NCBI RefSeq assembly: GCF_014145325.1
Contig: NZ_JACHTF010000005.1
Span: 124,001-188,000, forward strand
Direction: 5' to 3'
From: Marilutibacter spongiae
Lineage (GTDB): Bacteria; Pseudomonadota; Gammaproteobacteria; Xanthomonadales; Xanthomonadaceae
Length of the DNA stretch: 64,000 nucleotides
A program made the position numbers and the translations under genes. Numbering within the stretch: position 1 is the stretch's first letter; each line of letters starts with the position of its first letter. Below, in pieces: positions 52,409 to 62,280 of this stretch. The notes under the pieces are model-generated. The model was not told where the DNA came from. It ran no database searches and saw only the letters and a list, made by a program, of their open reading frames with translations.

Positions 52409-53713
52409 TCAGCGCTTGTCGGCGTCGACGTAGTCGCGCGATGCCGAGCCGGTGTAGATCTGGCGCGGACGGCCGATCTTGTTCTCGGGGTCTTCCTGCT
52501 GCTCCAGCCAGTGCGCGACCCAGCCGGCGGTGCGGCCGATGGCGAACATGACCGTGAACATCTCGGTCGGGATCTTCAGCGCCTTGTAGATGATGCCGCT
52601 GTAGAAATCGACGTTGGGATAGAGCTTGCGCTGCACGAAGTAGTCGTCCTTCAGCGCGGCCTCCTCCAGCTTCAGCGCCACGTCCAGCAGGGGATCGTTG
52701 ACGCCCAGTTCGCCGAGGACCTTATGGGTCATCTCGCGGATGATCTTCGCGCGCGGATCGAAGTTCTTGTAGACGCGATGGCCGAAGCCCATCAGGCGGA
52801 AGCTGTCGTTCTTGTCCTTGGCCCTGGCGACGGCCGCGTCGACCTTGTCCGGGGTGCCGATCTCGGCCAGCATCTTCAGCACGGCCTCGTTGGCGCCGCC
52901 GTGGGCGGGACCCCACAGCGCGGTGATGCCCGCGGCGACCGACGCATACGGATTGGCACCGGTCGAGCCGACCAGGCGCACCGTCGAGGTCGAGGCGTTC
53001 TGCTCGTGGTCCGCGTGCAGGATGAAGAGCAGGTCGAGCGCCTTGGCGACGACCGGGTTCATCTCCAGCGGTTCGCTGGGCACCTCGAACATCATGTGCA
53101 GGAAGCGGTTGACGTAGTCGAGGTTGTTGCGCGGGAAGCGGATCGGCCAGCCGATCGAGTAGCGGTAGGCGGCGGCGGCCAGGGTCGGCATCTTCGCCAG
53201 CAGGCGGATCGCCGCGAGGCGGCGCTGCTCGGGGTCTTCGAGGTCGAGCGTGTCGTGGTAGAACGCCGACAGCGAGGCCGTGGTGCCGGCCAGCATGGCC
53301 ATCGGGTGGGCGTCGTACTGGAAGCCCTGGAAGAAGTTCTTCAGGCGCTCGTGCATCATCGTGTGATGCGTGACTTCGTGCTCGAACGCGCTGAACTCGG
53401 CCGGGGTCGGCAGCTCGCCGTTCATCAGCAGGTAGGCGACTTCGAGGAAGCTGGACTTCTCGGCCAGCTGCTCGATCGGGTAACCGCGGTACAGCAGCAC
53501 GCCGGCGTCGCCGTCGATGTAGGTGATCGCCGACTTGCAGCTCGCGGTCGCGGTGAAGCCCGGGTCGTAGGTGAAGCAGCCGGTTTCCTTCGGCAGGCGG
53601 GCGATGTCGATGCACGGCGCACCCAGGGTCGGATGCTGCACGGGCAGGACGACGTTCTTGTCGCCGGCGGCAAGGGTGACCTCGCTCAGGCCAGACTTGT
53701 TCGAATCGGACAC
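52409..53713 (-). CDS. gltA: citrate synthase
   Basis: A 434-aa type II citrate synthase joining acetyl-CoA and oxaloacetate. Landmarks: [20 protein letters not shown] near the N-terminus, [39 protein letters not shown] with the first active-site histidine, [18 protein letters not shown] with the second, and [20 protein letters not shown] with the third plus substrate arginine. The start is GTG 53713, with GAGGAG 6-11 bases upstream; an upstream GTG-initiated frame lacks a ribosome site. A GATAAT box at 53812-53817 may be the -10. Confidence 0.95.
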   Translation of the reverse strand: MSDSNKSGLSEVTLAAGDKNVVLPVQHPTLGAPCIDIARLPKETGCFTYDPGFTATASCKSAITYIDGDAGVLLYRGYPIEQLAEKSSFLEVAYLLMNGELPTPAEFSAFEHEVTHHTMMHERLKNFFQGFQYDAHPMAMLAGTTASLSAFYHDTLDLEDPEQRRLAAIRLLAKMPTLAAAAYRYSIGWPIRFPRNNLDYVNRFLHMMFEVPSEPLEMNPVVAKALDLLFILHADHEQNASTSTVRLVGSTGANPYASVAAGITALWGPAHGGANEAVLKMLAEIGTPDKVDAAVARAKDKNDSFRLMGFGHRVYKNFDPRAKIIREMTHKVLGELGVNDPLLDVALKLEEAALKDDYFVQRKLYPNVDFYSGIIYKALKIPTEMFTVMFAIGRTAGWVAHWLEQQEDPENKIGRPRQIYTGSASRDYVDADKR

Positions 53714-53927
53714 GGAACACTCCTCATGTCGACGTGCGGACGCAGGGCCGCGCACGGATGGGGGGACAGGGATCGCGAAGCGCCCCCGGGGGAGCGGCCT
53801 GCAACCTGCTGATTATCGCATACGGGCCCGGCAACGGCCCCCGGACCAAAGGACCAGGCCCGGCGCACCCGGCCGCCGCCGACCGCCATACGGCGAGCGC
53901 GCGACAGGTACGGACGCGATGCCAGAA

Positions 53928-53960
53928 ACGACAACGGCCGCCTTTCGGCAGCCGTTGTGC
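53928..53960 (-). terminator. terminator of rpmE2
   Basis: Arms ACAACGGC and GCCGTTGT (53931-53938, 53951-53958) with an inner GCC/GGC pair form a hairpin 23 bases after the L31 stop. The minus-strand tail CGTTTCT is only weakly T-rich. Confidence 0.6.
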
Positions 53961-53980
53961 GGACACACGCGTTGAAGCGC

Positions 53981-54226
53981 TTACTTCTTCGCGTAGCGGT
54001 TGCGGAACTTGTCGATGCGACCGCTGGTATCCATGATCTTGTGCTTGCCCGTGTAGAACGGGTGCGACGCCGACGAGATGTCGACCTTGATCAAGGGGTA
54101 TTCGTTGCCGTCGTCGAACTTCACCGTCTCCTTGCTGTCGAGGGTGGAACGAGTCAGGAACTGGAAGTCGGTGGTCACGTCTTGGAACACGACTTCGCGG
54201 TATTCGGGATGGATGCCGGCCTTCAT
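53981..54226 (-). CDS. rpmE2: 50S ribosomal protein L31, type B
   Basis: An 81-aa ribosomal protein. It has no cysteine at all, so it lacks the zinc-binding CxxC of the other L31 form and is the zinc-independent type B. The family start [16 protein letters not shown] is complete, and [16 protein letters not shown] ends it. A GGTGAG lies about 5-10 bases before the ATG. A promoter with TTGCCT and TATACT 17 bases apart lies at 54262-54290. In several bacteria type B is induced under zinc limitation through Zur; I see no obvious Zur site here. Confidence 0.95.
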   Translation of the reverse strand: MKAGIHPEYREVVFQDVTTDFQFLTRSTLDSKETVKFDDGNEYPLIKVDISSASHPFYTGKHKIMDTSGRIDKFRNRYAKK

Positions 54227-54261
54227 GGCACTCACCAATCGGTATCGGAGGGAAGCAGCGC

Positions 54262-54290
54262 AGTATAGCGGCGGTTTTCTCCGCAGGCAA
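54262..54290 (-). promoter_or_regulatory. predicted rpmE2 promoter
   Basis: TTGCCT (54290-54285) and TATACT (54267-54262) on the minus strand with a 17-base spacer; start near 54255. Confidence 0.5.
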
Positions 54291-54329
54291 GTCCGGGGGC
54301 CGGCGCGGTTGCCGGCCCCGCGCATCCGT

Positions 54330-55268
54330 TCAGTCGCCCGCGCCGACCGCGCCGCGCACCTGGACCTCGAAGTCCGCCTGGTCGAAGCGCATCAGGATCC
54401 GGACATTGTCCGGCCGGCCGCCCTGCCGGCGCCAGTCGACCACGGTGGCGCCCCGACTGTGGCGCCCCTCCAGGGCCACGGCCATGGGCCGTGCCTCCAC
54501 CCGTTGCGCCGCATCGGGACGCAGCACCCAGGCCATCGCCAGTGCGTCGGCACAGAACCAGCGGTCGCCGCGGCGATCGGCCGACCACTCACGGGTCTGG
54601 CGCGAGATGGCATCGTAGAAGCGGGCCTTGTCGGTGTCGGCCGACAGCCAGCGGCCCACCTCGGCGTGGTCGAGGCTGTGCGCGACGGTGGCCTCCCAGT
54701 CGGCCAGGTCGGTCATCGGGAACGCCTCGAAGACGATGTGCGCCGCCTCCGGGTCGAAGTGGATGTTGAACTCGGCCGCCGGGGTGATGTTGCCCTGCGA
54801 GGTCACCGCCCCGCCCATGACCACGAAACGCGCCACGCGCGACGGCAACGTGGGGTCGAGCCGGAGCGCCAGCGCGATGTTGGTCAGCGGTCCCAGCGCG
54901 ACCAGCACCAGGCGACCGGCATGCTGGTGGGACAGACGCAGGATCGCGAGGGCGGCATGCTCGGCCTCCGCCTGCCGGGGCGACGGCGCGTAGCCGGTAT
55001 CGCCCAGGCCATCGGCACCGTGCACGTCGGCCGCGTCCGGCGCGGGATGCAACAACGGCGTCGGGCAACCGGCGAACACCGGCACTTCGACGCCCGCGAC
55101 TTCGCACACCTTCAGCGCATTGCGGACGGTGTGGTCCAGGCCGACGTTGCCGGCGGCGATGGTCAGGCCCACGACCTCATGGCCGGGATCGTTGAATGCC
55201 ATGAGCAGGGCGAGGGCGTCGTCGACGCCCGGGTCGGTATCAATCAGGAGTGGGATCTTGTTCGTCAT
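54330..55268 (-). CDS. inosine/uridine-preferring nucleoside hydrolase
   Basis: A 312-aa calcium-dependent enzyme that splits nucleosides into base and ribose. The metal-binding start [20 protein letters not shown] contains the conserved aspartates. [57 protein letters not shown] and [15 protein letters not shown] are standard family blocks. The C-terminus [18 protein letters not shown] is less conserved. The preferred nucleoside cannot be deduced. A CATACT box ends 6 bases before the ATG, so the message may be leaderless. Confidence 0.93.
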   Translation of the reverse strand: MTNKIPLLIDTDPGVDDALALLMAFNDPGHEVVGLTIAAGNVGLDHTVRNALKVCEVAGVEVPVFAGCPTPLLHPAPDAADVHGADGLGDTGYAPSPRQAEAEHAALAILRLSHQHAGRLVLVALGPLTNIALALRLDPTLPSRVARFVVMGGAVTSQGNITPAAEFNIHFDPEAAHIVFEAFPMTDLADWEATVAHSLDHAEVGRWLSADTDKARFYDAISRQTREWSADRRGDRWFCADALAMAWVLRPDAAQRVEARPMAVALEGRHSRGATVVDWRRQGGRPDNVRILMRFDQADFEVQVRGAVGAGD

Positions 55269-55331
55269 GGACCGAGTATGCCCATGCGCGGCGATGCCTG
55301 CATGGCACGCCGGGAATCGCGTCGACGCGGA

Positions 55332-57449
55332 TCACGCCGCCGCGTAGCGCGCGGCGCTGCCCACCCAGCGCTCCACCAGGCGGCCCGCGAGCGCCGGCGC
55401 ATCGGCCAGCAGGCGTTCGCCGATCTCGTGCACGCGCGGCAGCAGGTCGGCGTCGCGCGCGAGGTCGGCGACGCGGAACCCGGCGATGCCGGTCTGCCGC
55501 GTGCCCAGCAGCTCGCCGGGGCCGCGCAGTTCGAGGTCCTTCTCGGCGATCACGAAGCCGTCCTGCGTCTGCCGCATGGTTTCCAGGCGCTGGCGCGCGA
55601 GCGCTGACAGGGGCGCCTGGTAGAGAAGCACGCAATTGGAGGCCGCGCTGCCGCGTCCGACACGGCCCCGCAGCTGGTGCAGCTGGGCGAGGCCGAGGCG
55701 CTCGGCGTTCTCGATGATCATCAGCGAGGCATTGGGCACGTCGACGCCGACCTCGATGACGGTGGTCGCCACCAGCAGGTCGGTTTCGCCGGCCTTGAAG
55801 GCACGCATGGCCGCCTGTTTGCCGGCCGCCTTCATGCGACCGTGCACCAGGTCGACGCGCAGCTCCGACAACTGGCTCGACAGGCCTTCGAACGTGGTCT
55901 GCGCGGCCTGCGCGACCACCTCGTCGCTGTCGTCGATCAGCGTGCACACCCAATAGGCCTGGCGTCCTTCGGCGCACGCGGCGCGGATGCGCTCGATCAA
56001 CTCCGGGCGGCGCTCCGCGCTCAGTACGATGGTCTGCACCGGCGTGCGGCCCGGCGGGAGCTCATCGATCGCCGAGACATCCAGGTCGGCATACGCGGCC
56101 ATCGCCAGCGTGCGCGGGATCGGCGTGGCGGTCATCACCAGCTGGTGCGGGACGATGGCCCCCGGGCCGACGCCGCCCCCGGCGCCCTTGTCGCGCAGCG
56201 CCAGGCGCTGGTGCACGCCGAAGCGGTGCTGCTCGTCGACGATCGCCAGCGCGAGGTCATGGAACACGACCCCCTGCTGCATGAGCGCATGCGTGCCGAC
56301 CACCACCTGCGCCTCGCCCGATGCGACCTCCTCGAGGACCCGGCCGCGGGCGCGGCCGGTGACCTTGCCCGCCAGCCATGCAACGCGGATCCCCAGCGGC
56401 TCAAGCCAGCCCCGTAGATTGGCCAGGTGTTGTTCGGCCAGCAGTTCGGTCGGTGCCATCAACGCCGCCTGCTTGCCGCCCTCCACCGCCAGCATCGCCG
56501 CCAGCGCGGCGACCACCGTCTTGCCCGAGCCGACGTCGCCCTGCACCAGCCTGAGCATGGGGCGCGGCTGCGCGAGATCGGCTCGAATCTGCTCGAAGAC
56601 CCGCTGCTGCGCGCCGGTGAGCTCGAACGGCAAGGCGGCCTGGAGGCGACGCGACAGCGCGCGCTTGCGCAGCGCAGGCGCGGCATGGGCCTGCTGCGCG
56701 AGCCTTTGCCGGCGCAGGCTGAGGTGGTGGGCGAGCAGTTCCTCGATCGCCAGGCGTCGCTGCGCCGGGTGCGTGCCCGCGGAGAGGGCCTGCAGATCGG
56801 CGTCGGCCGGGGGACGGTGCACGGTCAGCAGGGCATGGCGCAGGGACGGCAGGTGCAGGTGTTCGAGCAGGCCCGCCGGCAACAGCTCGAGCGCGCCCTC
56901 GTCCGGCAGGCGGTCCAGTGCCAGCCCGATCAGGCGCCGCAGCGACGCCGGCCCCACCCCTTCGATCGCGGGATAGACCGGATCGAGGCGATCGGCAAGG
57001 GCATCGTCGGCGCGCGGATCGAGGACGCGGTAGCTGGGATGGACGATTTCCAGGCCGTGCTGGCCCGGCCTTGGCGTGCCGAAGCAACGCACGCGGGCGC
57101 CGGGCTGGAACTGCGCCACCTGCGCGGCGCGGAAATGGAAGAAGCGCAGCACCAGCGTGCCATGGCCTTCGTCGCCGATCGCGACCCGCAGCATCGGCCG
57201 GTACCGGAACCCGCGCTCCACCGCCTCGACCCGGCCCTCGACCTGGGCGGGCACGCCGGGCGACAGGGCGCGGATCGGTGTCAGCGCGGTGCGGTCCTCG
57301 TACTGCCGGGGCAGGTGGAACCACAGGTCCTGCACATGGAACAGGCCGCGGGCGGCGAGCTTTTCGGCAAGCTTGGGCCCCACGCCCGGAAGCGCGGTGA
57401 GGGCTTGCTGCAGGGGATCGACGGCAGGTCCGTCCTTGCGCTTGGGCAT
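55332..57449 (-). CDS. recG: ATP-dependent DNA helicase RecG
   Basis: A 705-aa branch-migration helicase that remodels stalled replication forks and Holliday junctions. An N-terminal wedge/OB region (ALPGVGPKLAEKLAARGLFH; DLWFHLPRQYEDRT) binds branched DNA. Helicase motifs: LVQGDVGSGKTVVAALA (I), APTELLAEQHLANL (Ia), VDEQHRFGVHQRLAL (II, DEQH), LVMTATPIPRTLAM (III), VEVGVDVPNASLMIIEN (V) and HQLRGRVGRGSAASNCVL (VI). The C-terminal segment LRGPGELLGTRQTGIAGFRV is the RecG wedge-contact region. ATG 57449 is preferred over an in-frame upstream ATG. It follows ridA beyond a terminator. Confidence 0.96.
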   Translation of the reverse strand: MPKRKDGPAVDPLQQALTALPGVGPKLAEKLAARGLFHVQDLWFHLPRQYEDRTALTPIRALSPGVPAQVEGRVEAVERGFRYRPMLRVAIGDEGHGTLVLRFFHFRAAQVAQFQPGARVRCFGTPRPGQHGLEIVHPSYRVLDPRADDALADRLDPVYPAIEGVGPASLRRLIGLALDRLPDEGALELLPAGLLEHLHLPSLRHALLTVHRPPADADLQALSAGTHPAQRRLAIEELLAHHLSLRRQRLAQQAHAAPALRKRALSRRLQAALPFELTGAQQRVFEQIRADLAQPRPMLRLVQGDVGSGKTVVAALAAMLAVEGGKQAALMAPTELLAEQHLANLRGWLEPLGIRVAWLAGKVTGRARGRVLEEVASGEAQVVVGTHALMQQGVVFHDLALAIVDEQHRFGVHQRLALRDKGAGGGVGPGAIVPHQLVMTATPIPRTLAMAAYADLDVSAIDELPPGRTPVQTIVLSAERRPELIERIRAACAEGRQAYWVCTLIDDSDEVVAQAAQTTFEGLSSQLSELRVDLVHGRMKAAGKQAAMRAFKAGETDLLVATTVIEVGVDVPNASLMIIENAERLGLAQLHQLRGRVGRGSAASNCVLLYQAPLSALARQRLETMRQTQDGFVIAEKDLELRGPGELLGTRQTGIAGFRVADLARDADLLPRVHEIGERLLADAPALAGRLVERWVGSAARYAAA

Positions 57450-57477
57450 CCCCCAAGCATGCCGGGAAGCGGCGCAA

Positions 57478-57506
57478 AACAAAAACCCCGCGCACGTGCG
57501 CGGGGT
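57478..57506 (-). terminator. terminator of ridA
   Basis: A 20-base perfect palindrome CCCCGCGCACGTGCGCGGGG is followed on the minus strand by TTTTTG. It lies between the ridA stop and the recG start, so recG must have another promoter or depend on read-through. Confidence 0.85.
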
Positions 57507-57530
57507 CGCGGGAGGCGAAACGCGCCGGAC

Positions 57531-57914
57531 TCAGCCCAGCGCGAGGATCGCGTCGACTTCGAAGGCCGCACCCTTGGGCAGGCCGGCGACTTCGATGGTG
57601 GAGCGCGCCGGGTACGGCGCCTGGAAGTAATCGGCCATCACCGCGTTGACGGCGGCGAAGTCGCCCAGGTCGGTGACGTAGAGGCCCAGGCGCACGACCT
57701 GCTCGAGCGAGCCGCCGGCGGCTTCGCAGACGGCCTGGAGGTTGTCGAACGCGCGACGCGCCTGCACGCTGATGTCGCCGGCGACGAGTTCGCCGCTGGC
57801 GGGGTCGAGCGGGATCTGGCCCGAGAGGAACACCATGTCGCCGGCGCGGACGGCCTGCGAATACGGTCCGATGGCGGCCGGCGCCTGGTCGGTCTGGACG
57901 ATGGTACGGGGCAT
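57531..57914 (-). CDS. ridA: RidA-family 2-iminobutanoate/2-iminopropanoate deaminase
   Basis: A 127-aa YjgF/YER057c/UK114 protein that destroys reactive imines from PLP enzymes. Signature blocks: APAAIGPYSQAVRAGDMVFL, SGQIPLDPASGELVAGD, and the C-terminal PYPARSTIEVAGLPKGAAFE with the catalytic arginine and glutamate-adjacent strand. CAGGAGAG lies about 7 bases before ATG 57914; a TACACT box at 57945-57950 may be its -10. It sits 62 bases after spoT on the same strand. Confidence 0.93.
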   Translation of the reverse strand: MPRTIVQTDQAPAAIGPYSQAVRAGDMVFLSGQIPLDPASGELVAGDISVQARRAFDNLQAVCEAAGGSLEQVVRLGLYVTDLGDFAAVNAVMADYFQAPYPARSTIEVAGLPKGAAFEVDAILALG

Positions 57915-57976
57915 GCGGGGGCTCTCCTGGAGATACTGGGCCGCAGTGTACCGGCGGGGGCACGCCAGGGGAGTGA

Positions 57977-60166
57977 CTACATGCGCTGGACGGCCAGCAC
58001 GACATTGAGGCGGCGGACGCGGCGGATCACGTTGGCCAGGTGCCGGCGGTCCGACACCTCGATCGAGAAGCGCATGGCCGCGACGTGGGTGTCGCGCTCC
58101 AGGTACTCCACGCGATCGATGTTGGACTCGGCGTCGGCCACCGCGGCGGCCACCTGGGCCAGCGCGCCGGGGCGGTTGTCGACGTCGATCTTCAGTGCCG
58201 CGGCGAAGTCGCCCGAGACCTCGCGGTCCCAGCCGATCGGCACCCAGCGGTCGGGCGACTTGCGGTACTCGGCGACGTTCGGACAATCCAGCCGGTGCAC
58301 CACCACGCCCCGGCCCGCGGTGTGGTAGCCCATGATCTCGTCGCCAGGCACCGGCAGGCAGCATTGGGCGAAGCTGATGACGCCGCGCTCGGCGCCGGTG
58401 ATCAGGATCTTTTCGTCGGGCAGGCGCGCGCGCACCGCCTGGCGACGCTCGGGACCGCCCGGGGTCTCGCGCGCGAGCGCCTGCGCGACCTGGCTGGGCA
58501 TGCGGTTGCCCAGCGCGATCTCGGCCAGCAGGGCCTCCAGGCGCGGGTAGCGATGCTCGGCGAGATAAGCATCGATGCGCACCTGCGGCACGCGGTCGAG
58601 CGAGGTGTCCAGGCCTTCCAGCGCGCGGTCGAGCATGCGATGGCCCAGTTGCACGGCGTCCTCGTGGCCGATCTGCTTGAGCTGCTGGCGGATCGCGGTG
58701 CGCGCCTTGCCCGAGACCACGAACTCCAGCCACTGCGGCTTGGGCGTGGAGGAACGCGCGGTGATCACCTCCACGCGCTGGCCGCTGGCCAGTCGGGTGC
58801 GCAGCGGCGAGAGCTTGCCGTCCACGCGCGCGGCCACGGCCATGTTGCCCACGTCGGTATGCACCGCATAGGCGAAGTCCAGCGCGGTCGCGTTGCGCGG
58901 CAGCGACAGGATGTCGCCCTTGGGCGTGAACAGGTAGACCTCGTCGGGGAACAGGTCGACCTTGACGTTCTCCAGGAATTCGAGCGACGAGCCGGTGTCG
59001 TGCTGCGACTCGACCAGCCCGGTGATCCAGTGGTGGGCGCGGCTCTGGGCGCTGTTGGGGCCCTCCGCGCCATCCTTGTAGGACCAGTGCGCGGCGACGC
59101 CCTTCTCGGCGACCAGGTCCATCTCCTCGGTCCGGATCTGCACTTCCACCGGCGAACCGTAGGGCCCGAACAGCACCGTGTGCAGCGACTGGTAGCCGTT
59201 GGCCTTGGGGATCGCGATGAAGTCGCGGAAGCGCGCGTCCAGCGGTTTGTAGGTGGCATGCACCACGCCAAGCGCGTGGTAGCAGTCGGGCACCGTGCGC
59301 ACGACCACGCGGAAGCCGAACACGTCCATCACCTGGGTGAAGTTCTTGTTCTCCGCGCGCATCTTCGTATAGATGCTCCACGGCGACTTGACCCGGCTCA
59401 CCAGGCGGTGCTGCAGCTTCTCCTTGGCCAGCCGCTGGGCCAGGTTGGCCTCGATCTGCACCAGGGCCTCGCGCCGGACCACCGGCTGGGTGCGGATGCG
59501 CTTCTCGATCACCGCGTGGCGCCAGGGGTGCAGCGCGCGGAAGCCCAGGTCCTGCAACTCGGCCTTGATCAGGTTCATGCCCAGGCGCTGGGCGATCGGC
59601 GCGTAGATGTCCAGGGTCTCGCGGGCGATGCGGTGCCGCGCCTCGGCGCCCTGGGCGCCCAGCGTGCGCATGTTGTGCAGGCGGTCGGCGAGCTTGATGA
59701 GGATGACGCGCAGGTCGCGCGACATCGCCAGCAGCATCTTGCGGAAGCTCTCGGCGGTGGCCTCGGCGCGGTCGCGGAACTGGAGCTTGTCGAGCTTGGT
59801 GACGCCATCGACCAGTTCGGCCACCGTCTCGCCGAATTCGTCGGCCAGGCACTCGCGGGTGACCGGGGTGTCCTCGATGGTGTCGTGCAGGATCGCCGCG
59901 ATCAGCGTCTCTGCGTCCAGGCCCTGTTCGGCCAGGACCTGGGCCACCGCCACCGGATGGGTGATGTAGGGCTCGCCGGACTTGCGCGTCTGGCCCGCGT
60001 GGGCGGAGGCACCGACCGCCCAGGCCCGCCTCAGCCGCACCCGCTGGGACTCGTCCAGGTACCCGGCCGCACGCTCCATCGCCTGCATGTAGTCGGGCAG
60101 CGAATCGAAGTCGCTGGACGGCGGCGCAAGCACGTTCAGGTTGGCGGTGTCGGGGCGGGCTGACAT
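57977..60166 (-). CDS. spoT: bifunctional (p)ppGpp synthetase/hydrolase SpoT
   Basis: A 729-aa stringent-response enzyme. The HD hydrolase domain is intact: AHAGQTRKSGEPYITHPVAV, LIAAILHDTIEDTPVTR and LADRLHNMRTLG. The synthetase domain has VMDVFGFRVVVRTVPDCYHA and AIPKANGYQSLHTVLFGPYG. A TGS domain (VYLFTPKGDILSLPRNATAL) and C-terminal helical/zinc-finger-like (FAQCCLPVPGDEIMGY, CPNV) and ACT (VDNRPGALAQVAAAVADAES) domains follow, so it should both make and degrade (p)ppGpp. TAGATT ends 6 bases before the ATG, the leaderless geometry. It lies downstream of rpoZ. Confidence 0.96.
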   Translation of the reverse strand: MSARPDTANLNVLAPPSSDFDSLPDYMQAMERAAGYLDESQRVRLRRAWAVGASAHAGQTRKSGEPYITHPVAVAQVLAEQGLDAETLIAAILHDTIEDTPVTRECLADEFGETVAELVDGVTKLDKLQFRDRAEATAESFRKMLLAMSRDLRVILIKLADRLHNMRTLGAQGAEARHRIARETLDIYAPIAQRLGMNLIKAELQDLGFRALHPWRHAVIEKRIRTQPVVRREALVQIEANLAQRLAKEKLQHRLVSRVKSPWSIYTKMRAENKNFTQVMDVFGFRVVVRTVPDCYHALGVVHATYKPLDARFRDFIAIPKANGYQSLHTVLFGPYGSPVEVQIRTEEMDLVAEKGVAAHWSYKDGAEGPNSAQSRAHHWITGLVESQHDTGSSLEFLENVKVDLFPDEVYLFTPKGDILSLPRNATALDFAYAVHTDVGNMAVAARVDGKLSPLRTRLASGQRVEVITARSSTPKPQWLEFVVSGKARTAIRQQLKQIGHEDAVQLGHRMLDRALEGLDTSLDRVPQVRIDAYLAEHRYPRLEALLAEIALGNRMPSQVAQALARETPGGPERRQAVRARLPDEKILITGAERGVISFAQCCLPVPGDEIMGYHTAGRGVVVHRLDCPNVAEYRKSPDRWVPIGWDREVSGDFAAALKIDVDNRPGALAQVAAAVADAESNIDRVEYLERDTHVAAMRFSIEVSDRRHLANVIRRVRRLNVVLAVQRM

Positions 60167-60172
60167 GAAATC

Positions 60173-60178
60173 AATCTA
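60173..60178 (-). promoter_or_regulatory. -10 box of spoT placed for a leaderless mRNA
   Basis: TAGATT on the minus strand is separated by GATTTC from the spoT ATG, so transcription would start at the A of ATG. No Shine-Dalgarno is present. Confidence 0.5.
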
Positions 60179-60311
60179 AGGGGCGGACTGCCCCCTTGCA
60201 ATGCGGCGCGGTGCGGGAAACGGCGCCGTCGGCGCCCGTTCAGCCCCTGTTTTCGACCGGCGGGAGGGATTCCGCCCCGAACGACCGGTCACCCGGCCGC
60301 CGCAAACGCGA

Positions 60312-60335
60312 ACGGCCCCGCCAGGGCGGGGCCGT
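60312..60335 (-). terminator. hairpin after rpoZ
   Basis: An 11-bp perfect GC stem (ACGGCCCCGCC/GGCGGGGCCGT) 42 bases after the rpoZ stop. The minus-strand tail TTCGCGTTTG has few T residues, so this may only attenuate read-through into spoT. Confidence 0.6.
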
Positions 60336-60376
60336 CGGGAGCCGTCCCGGGACGGGGCGGCCAAGCCTGGGCAGGC

Positions 60377-60676
60377 TTATTCGTCGTTCTTGGACATGTC
60401 CTCGTCCGCCACCACTTCGGCGGCGGCCCACTCCAGGGCCTCGCGCTCCTTGCGCTCGCGCTCGGACTTCTCGACGGCCTCGATGTAGGTGGCGTCGACC
60501 TCGCGCGCGGCGATCTCGCGCAGCGCCAGCACGGTCGGCTTGTCGTTGGACTCGGAGTTGTCGAGCATCGGCTCGACGTTGTTGGCCAGCTGGCGCGCGC
60601 GCTTGGCGGCCAACATGACCAGTTCGAAGCGGTTGTCGACCACTTCCAGGCAATCTTCAACGGTGATGCGGGCCAT
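60377..60676 (-). CDS. rpoZ: RNA polymerase omega subunit
   Basis: The 99-aa omega subunit, which helps assemble RNA polymerase and in gammaproteobacteria forms part of a ppGpp site. The start [20 protein letters not shown] and the following [17 protein letters not shown] are diagnostic. [20 protein letters not shown] continues the helix; the C-terminus is acidic. ATG 60676 has GGGAG about 4-8 bases upstream. Its promoter is at 60723-60752. Followed by spoT as in other proteobacteria. Confidence 0.96.
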   Translation of the reverse strand: MARITVEDCLEVVDNRFELVMLAAKRARQLANNVEPMLDNSESNDKPTVLALREIAAREVDATYIEAVEKSERERKEREALEWAAAEVVADEDMSKNDE

Positions 60677-60722
60677 GGGGCTCCCAACGGCTGACGCCGT
60701 AATGCGGACAAATCGGCCGGCC

Positions 60723-60752
60723 ATTATAGGGACCCACCGGCCCCGTCGGCAA
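60723..60752 (-). promoter_or_regulatory. predicted rpoZ promoter
   Basis: TTGCCG (60752-60747) and a perfect TATAAT (60728-60723) on the minus strand with an 18-base spacer; start near 60716 and a leader of about 40 nt. Confidence 0.6.
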
Positions 60753-60802
60753 GTCCAGCCTTGGGAATCAGGCAGTTACGGTCCCGGCACCGCAGGGGGC
60801 GT

Positions 60803-61423
60803 TCAGCCTTGCAGCAGGCCGCCGATCAGCCGGCCATGGCGGGCGACCTGCATCTCGCGCCGCAGCCGGCTGGCGGTGAAGATCGCGCACATCTCGTCGA
60901 CGGCCACGGCGAAGTGTTCGTTGACGATCACGTAGTCGAACTCGCCGTAATGCGACATTTCCTCGCGGGCGGCCGCCAGGCGCTGGGCGATGACGTCGTC
61001 GCTGTCCTGGCCGCGGTTGCGCATGCGCTGCTCCAGCGCCTCGCGCGAGGGCGGCAGGATGAACACGCTGATCGCGCCGGGCACCTGCCGGCGGACCTGG
61101 CGCGCACCCTGCCAGTCGATCTCCAGCAACACGTCGCGGCCGGCGGCCAGCTGCGGCTCGACCGACTGCCGGGCGGTGCCCTTCCAGTCGCCGTGGACGC
61201 GGGCGTGTTCGAAGAAGTCGCCGGCGGCGACCATGCGTTCGAACTCGGTTTCGTCGACGAAGTGGTAGTGCTCGGCATGGCGCTCGCCCGGCCGCGGGCG
61301 GCGCGAGGTGAAGGAGATCGACAGGCAGATGTTGGGATCGCGCGCGAGCACCGCGTTGACGATGCTGGACTTGCCCGCCCCGGAAGGCGCAGCGACGATG
61401 AAGAGGGTGCCTCGCATGGTCAT
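60803..61423 (-). CDS. gmk: guanylate kinase
   Basis: A 206-aa kinase making GDP from GMP and ATP. The P-loop is FIVAAPSGAGKSSIVNAVLA. The GMP-binding block is LSISFTSRRPRPGERHAEHY with HYHFVD, and DVLLEIDWQGARQVRRQVPG plus ISVFILPPSREALEQRMRNR complete the family picture. ATG 61423 overlaps the yicC stop by 4 bases (ATGA), so translation is coupled. rpoZ lies 126 bases downstream with its own promoter. Confidence 0.96.
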   Translation of the reverse strand: MTMRGTLFIVAAPSGAGKSSIVNAVLARDPNICLSISFTSRRPRPGERHAEHYHFVDETEFERMVAAGDFFEHARVHGDWKGTARQSVEPQLAAGRDVLLEIDWQGARQVRRQVPGAISVFILPPSREALEQRMRNRGQDSDDVIAQRLAAAREEMSHYGEFDYVIVNEHFAVAVDEMCAIFTASRLRREMQVARHGRLIGGLLQG

Positions 61424-62280
61424 TCGATGTTCTGCACCTGTTCGCGGATCTGGTCGATCAGGACCTTCAGGTCGACCGCGGCGGCGGTGCTGCGCGCGTC
61501 GACCGACTTCGAGCCCAGGGTGTTGGCCTCGCGGTTGAACTCCTGCAGGAGGAAGTCCAGCCGCCGTCCCACGGCTTCGCGCAGGCCGAGCACGCGGCGC
61601 GCTTCGCCGACGTGGGTGGCCAGGCGGTCGAGCTCCTCGTCGACGTCGAGCTTCTGCAGCCAGATCACCAGTTCCTGTTCCAGCCTGCCGGGATCGACCG
61701 GCTGCGGCAGGTCGGCCAGGCGGGCCTGGAGCTTGAGGCGCTGGGCGTCGCGAATCTGCGGCACCAGGGTGCGCAGGGTGGCGACATGGCCGTCGATCAG
61801 GCCCAGGCGTTCGCCGATGGCATCGGCCAGCTTGGCGCCCTCGCGTTCGCGGGCCGCGACGAACTCGTCCAGCACCGCGTCCAGCAGGGACAGCGCCTCG
61901 GCCTGCAGGGCGGCGGGATCGGCGACGGGCGCCTGCAACACACCGGGAAGCTGGAGCAACTGGCTGAACTCGGTGTGCAGGCCCGGGAACCGCGACGAGA
62001 GGTCGATCGCCAGCTCCCCCAGTTCGCGCAGCCGGGTGGGATCGACCCGCAGCGCACCCTCGCCCTCGGGACTGCGCAGGCGCAACACCAGGTCGACCTT
62101 GCCGCGCGACAGGCGCGCGGCGACGCGCTCGCGCAGGGCCGGCTCCAGGGAGCGCAGGTCGTCGTGCAGGCGGGTACCGACCTCGAGGAACCGGTGGTTC
62201 ACCGAGCGCAGCTCGCAACCCAGGGTGCCCCAGGGCGTGGCGCGTTCGCCGCTGGCGAAGGCGGTCATGCTGCGGATCAT
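61420..62280 (-). CDS. yicC: YicC-family endoribonuclease
   Basis: A 286-aa YicC/YloC protein. The start MIRSMTAFASGERATPWGTL is the family hallmark, followed by ELRSVNHRFLEVGTRLHDDL and, at the C-terminus, GRRLDFLLQEFNREANTLGS and KVLIDQIREQVQNIE. YicC of E. coli has been reported as an endoribonuclease acting on the sRNA RyhB; the role here is inferred from the family. An upstream frame to 62406 is not conserved. AGGA lies about 10-13 bases before ATG 62280. Divergent from rph, coupled to gmk. Confidence 0.93.
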   Translation of the reverse strand: MIRSMTAFASGERATPWGTLGCELRSVNHRFLEVGTRLHDDLRSLEPALRERVAARLSRGKVDLVLRLRSPEGEGALRVDPTRLRELGELAIDLSSRFPGLHTEFSQLLQLPGVLQAPVADPAALQAEALSLLDAVLDEFVAAREREGAKLADAIGERLGLIDGHVATLRTLVPQIRDAQRLKLQARLADLPQPVDPGRLEQELVIWLQKLDVDEELDRLATHVGEARRVLGLREAVGRRLDFLLQEFNREANTLGSKSVDARSTAAAVDLKVLIDQIREQVQNIE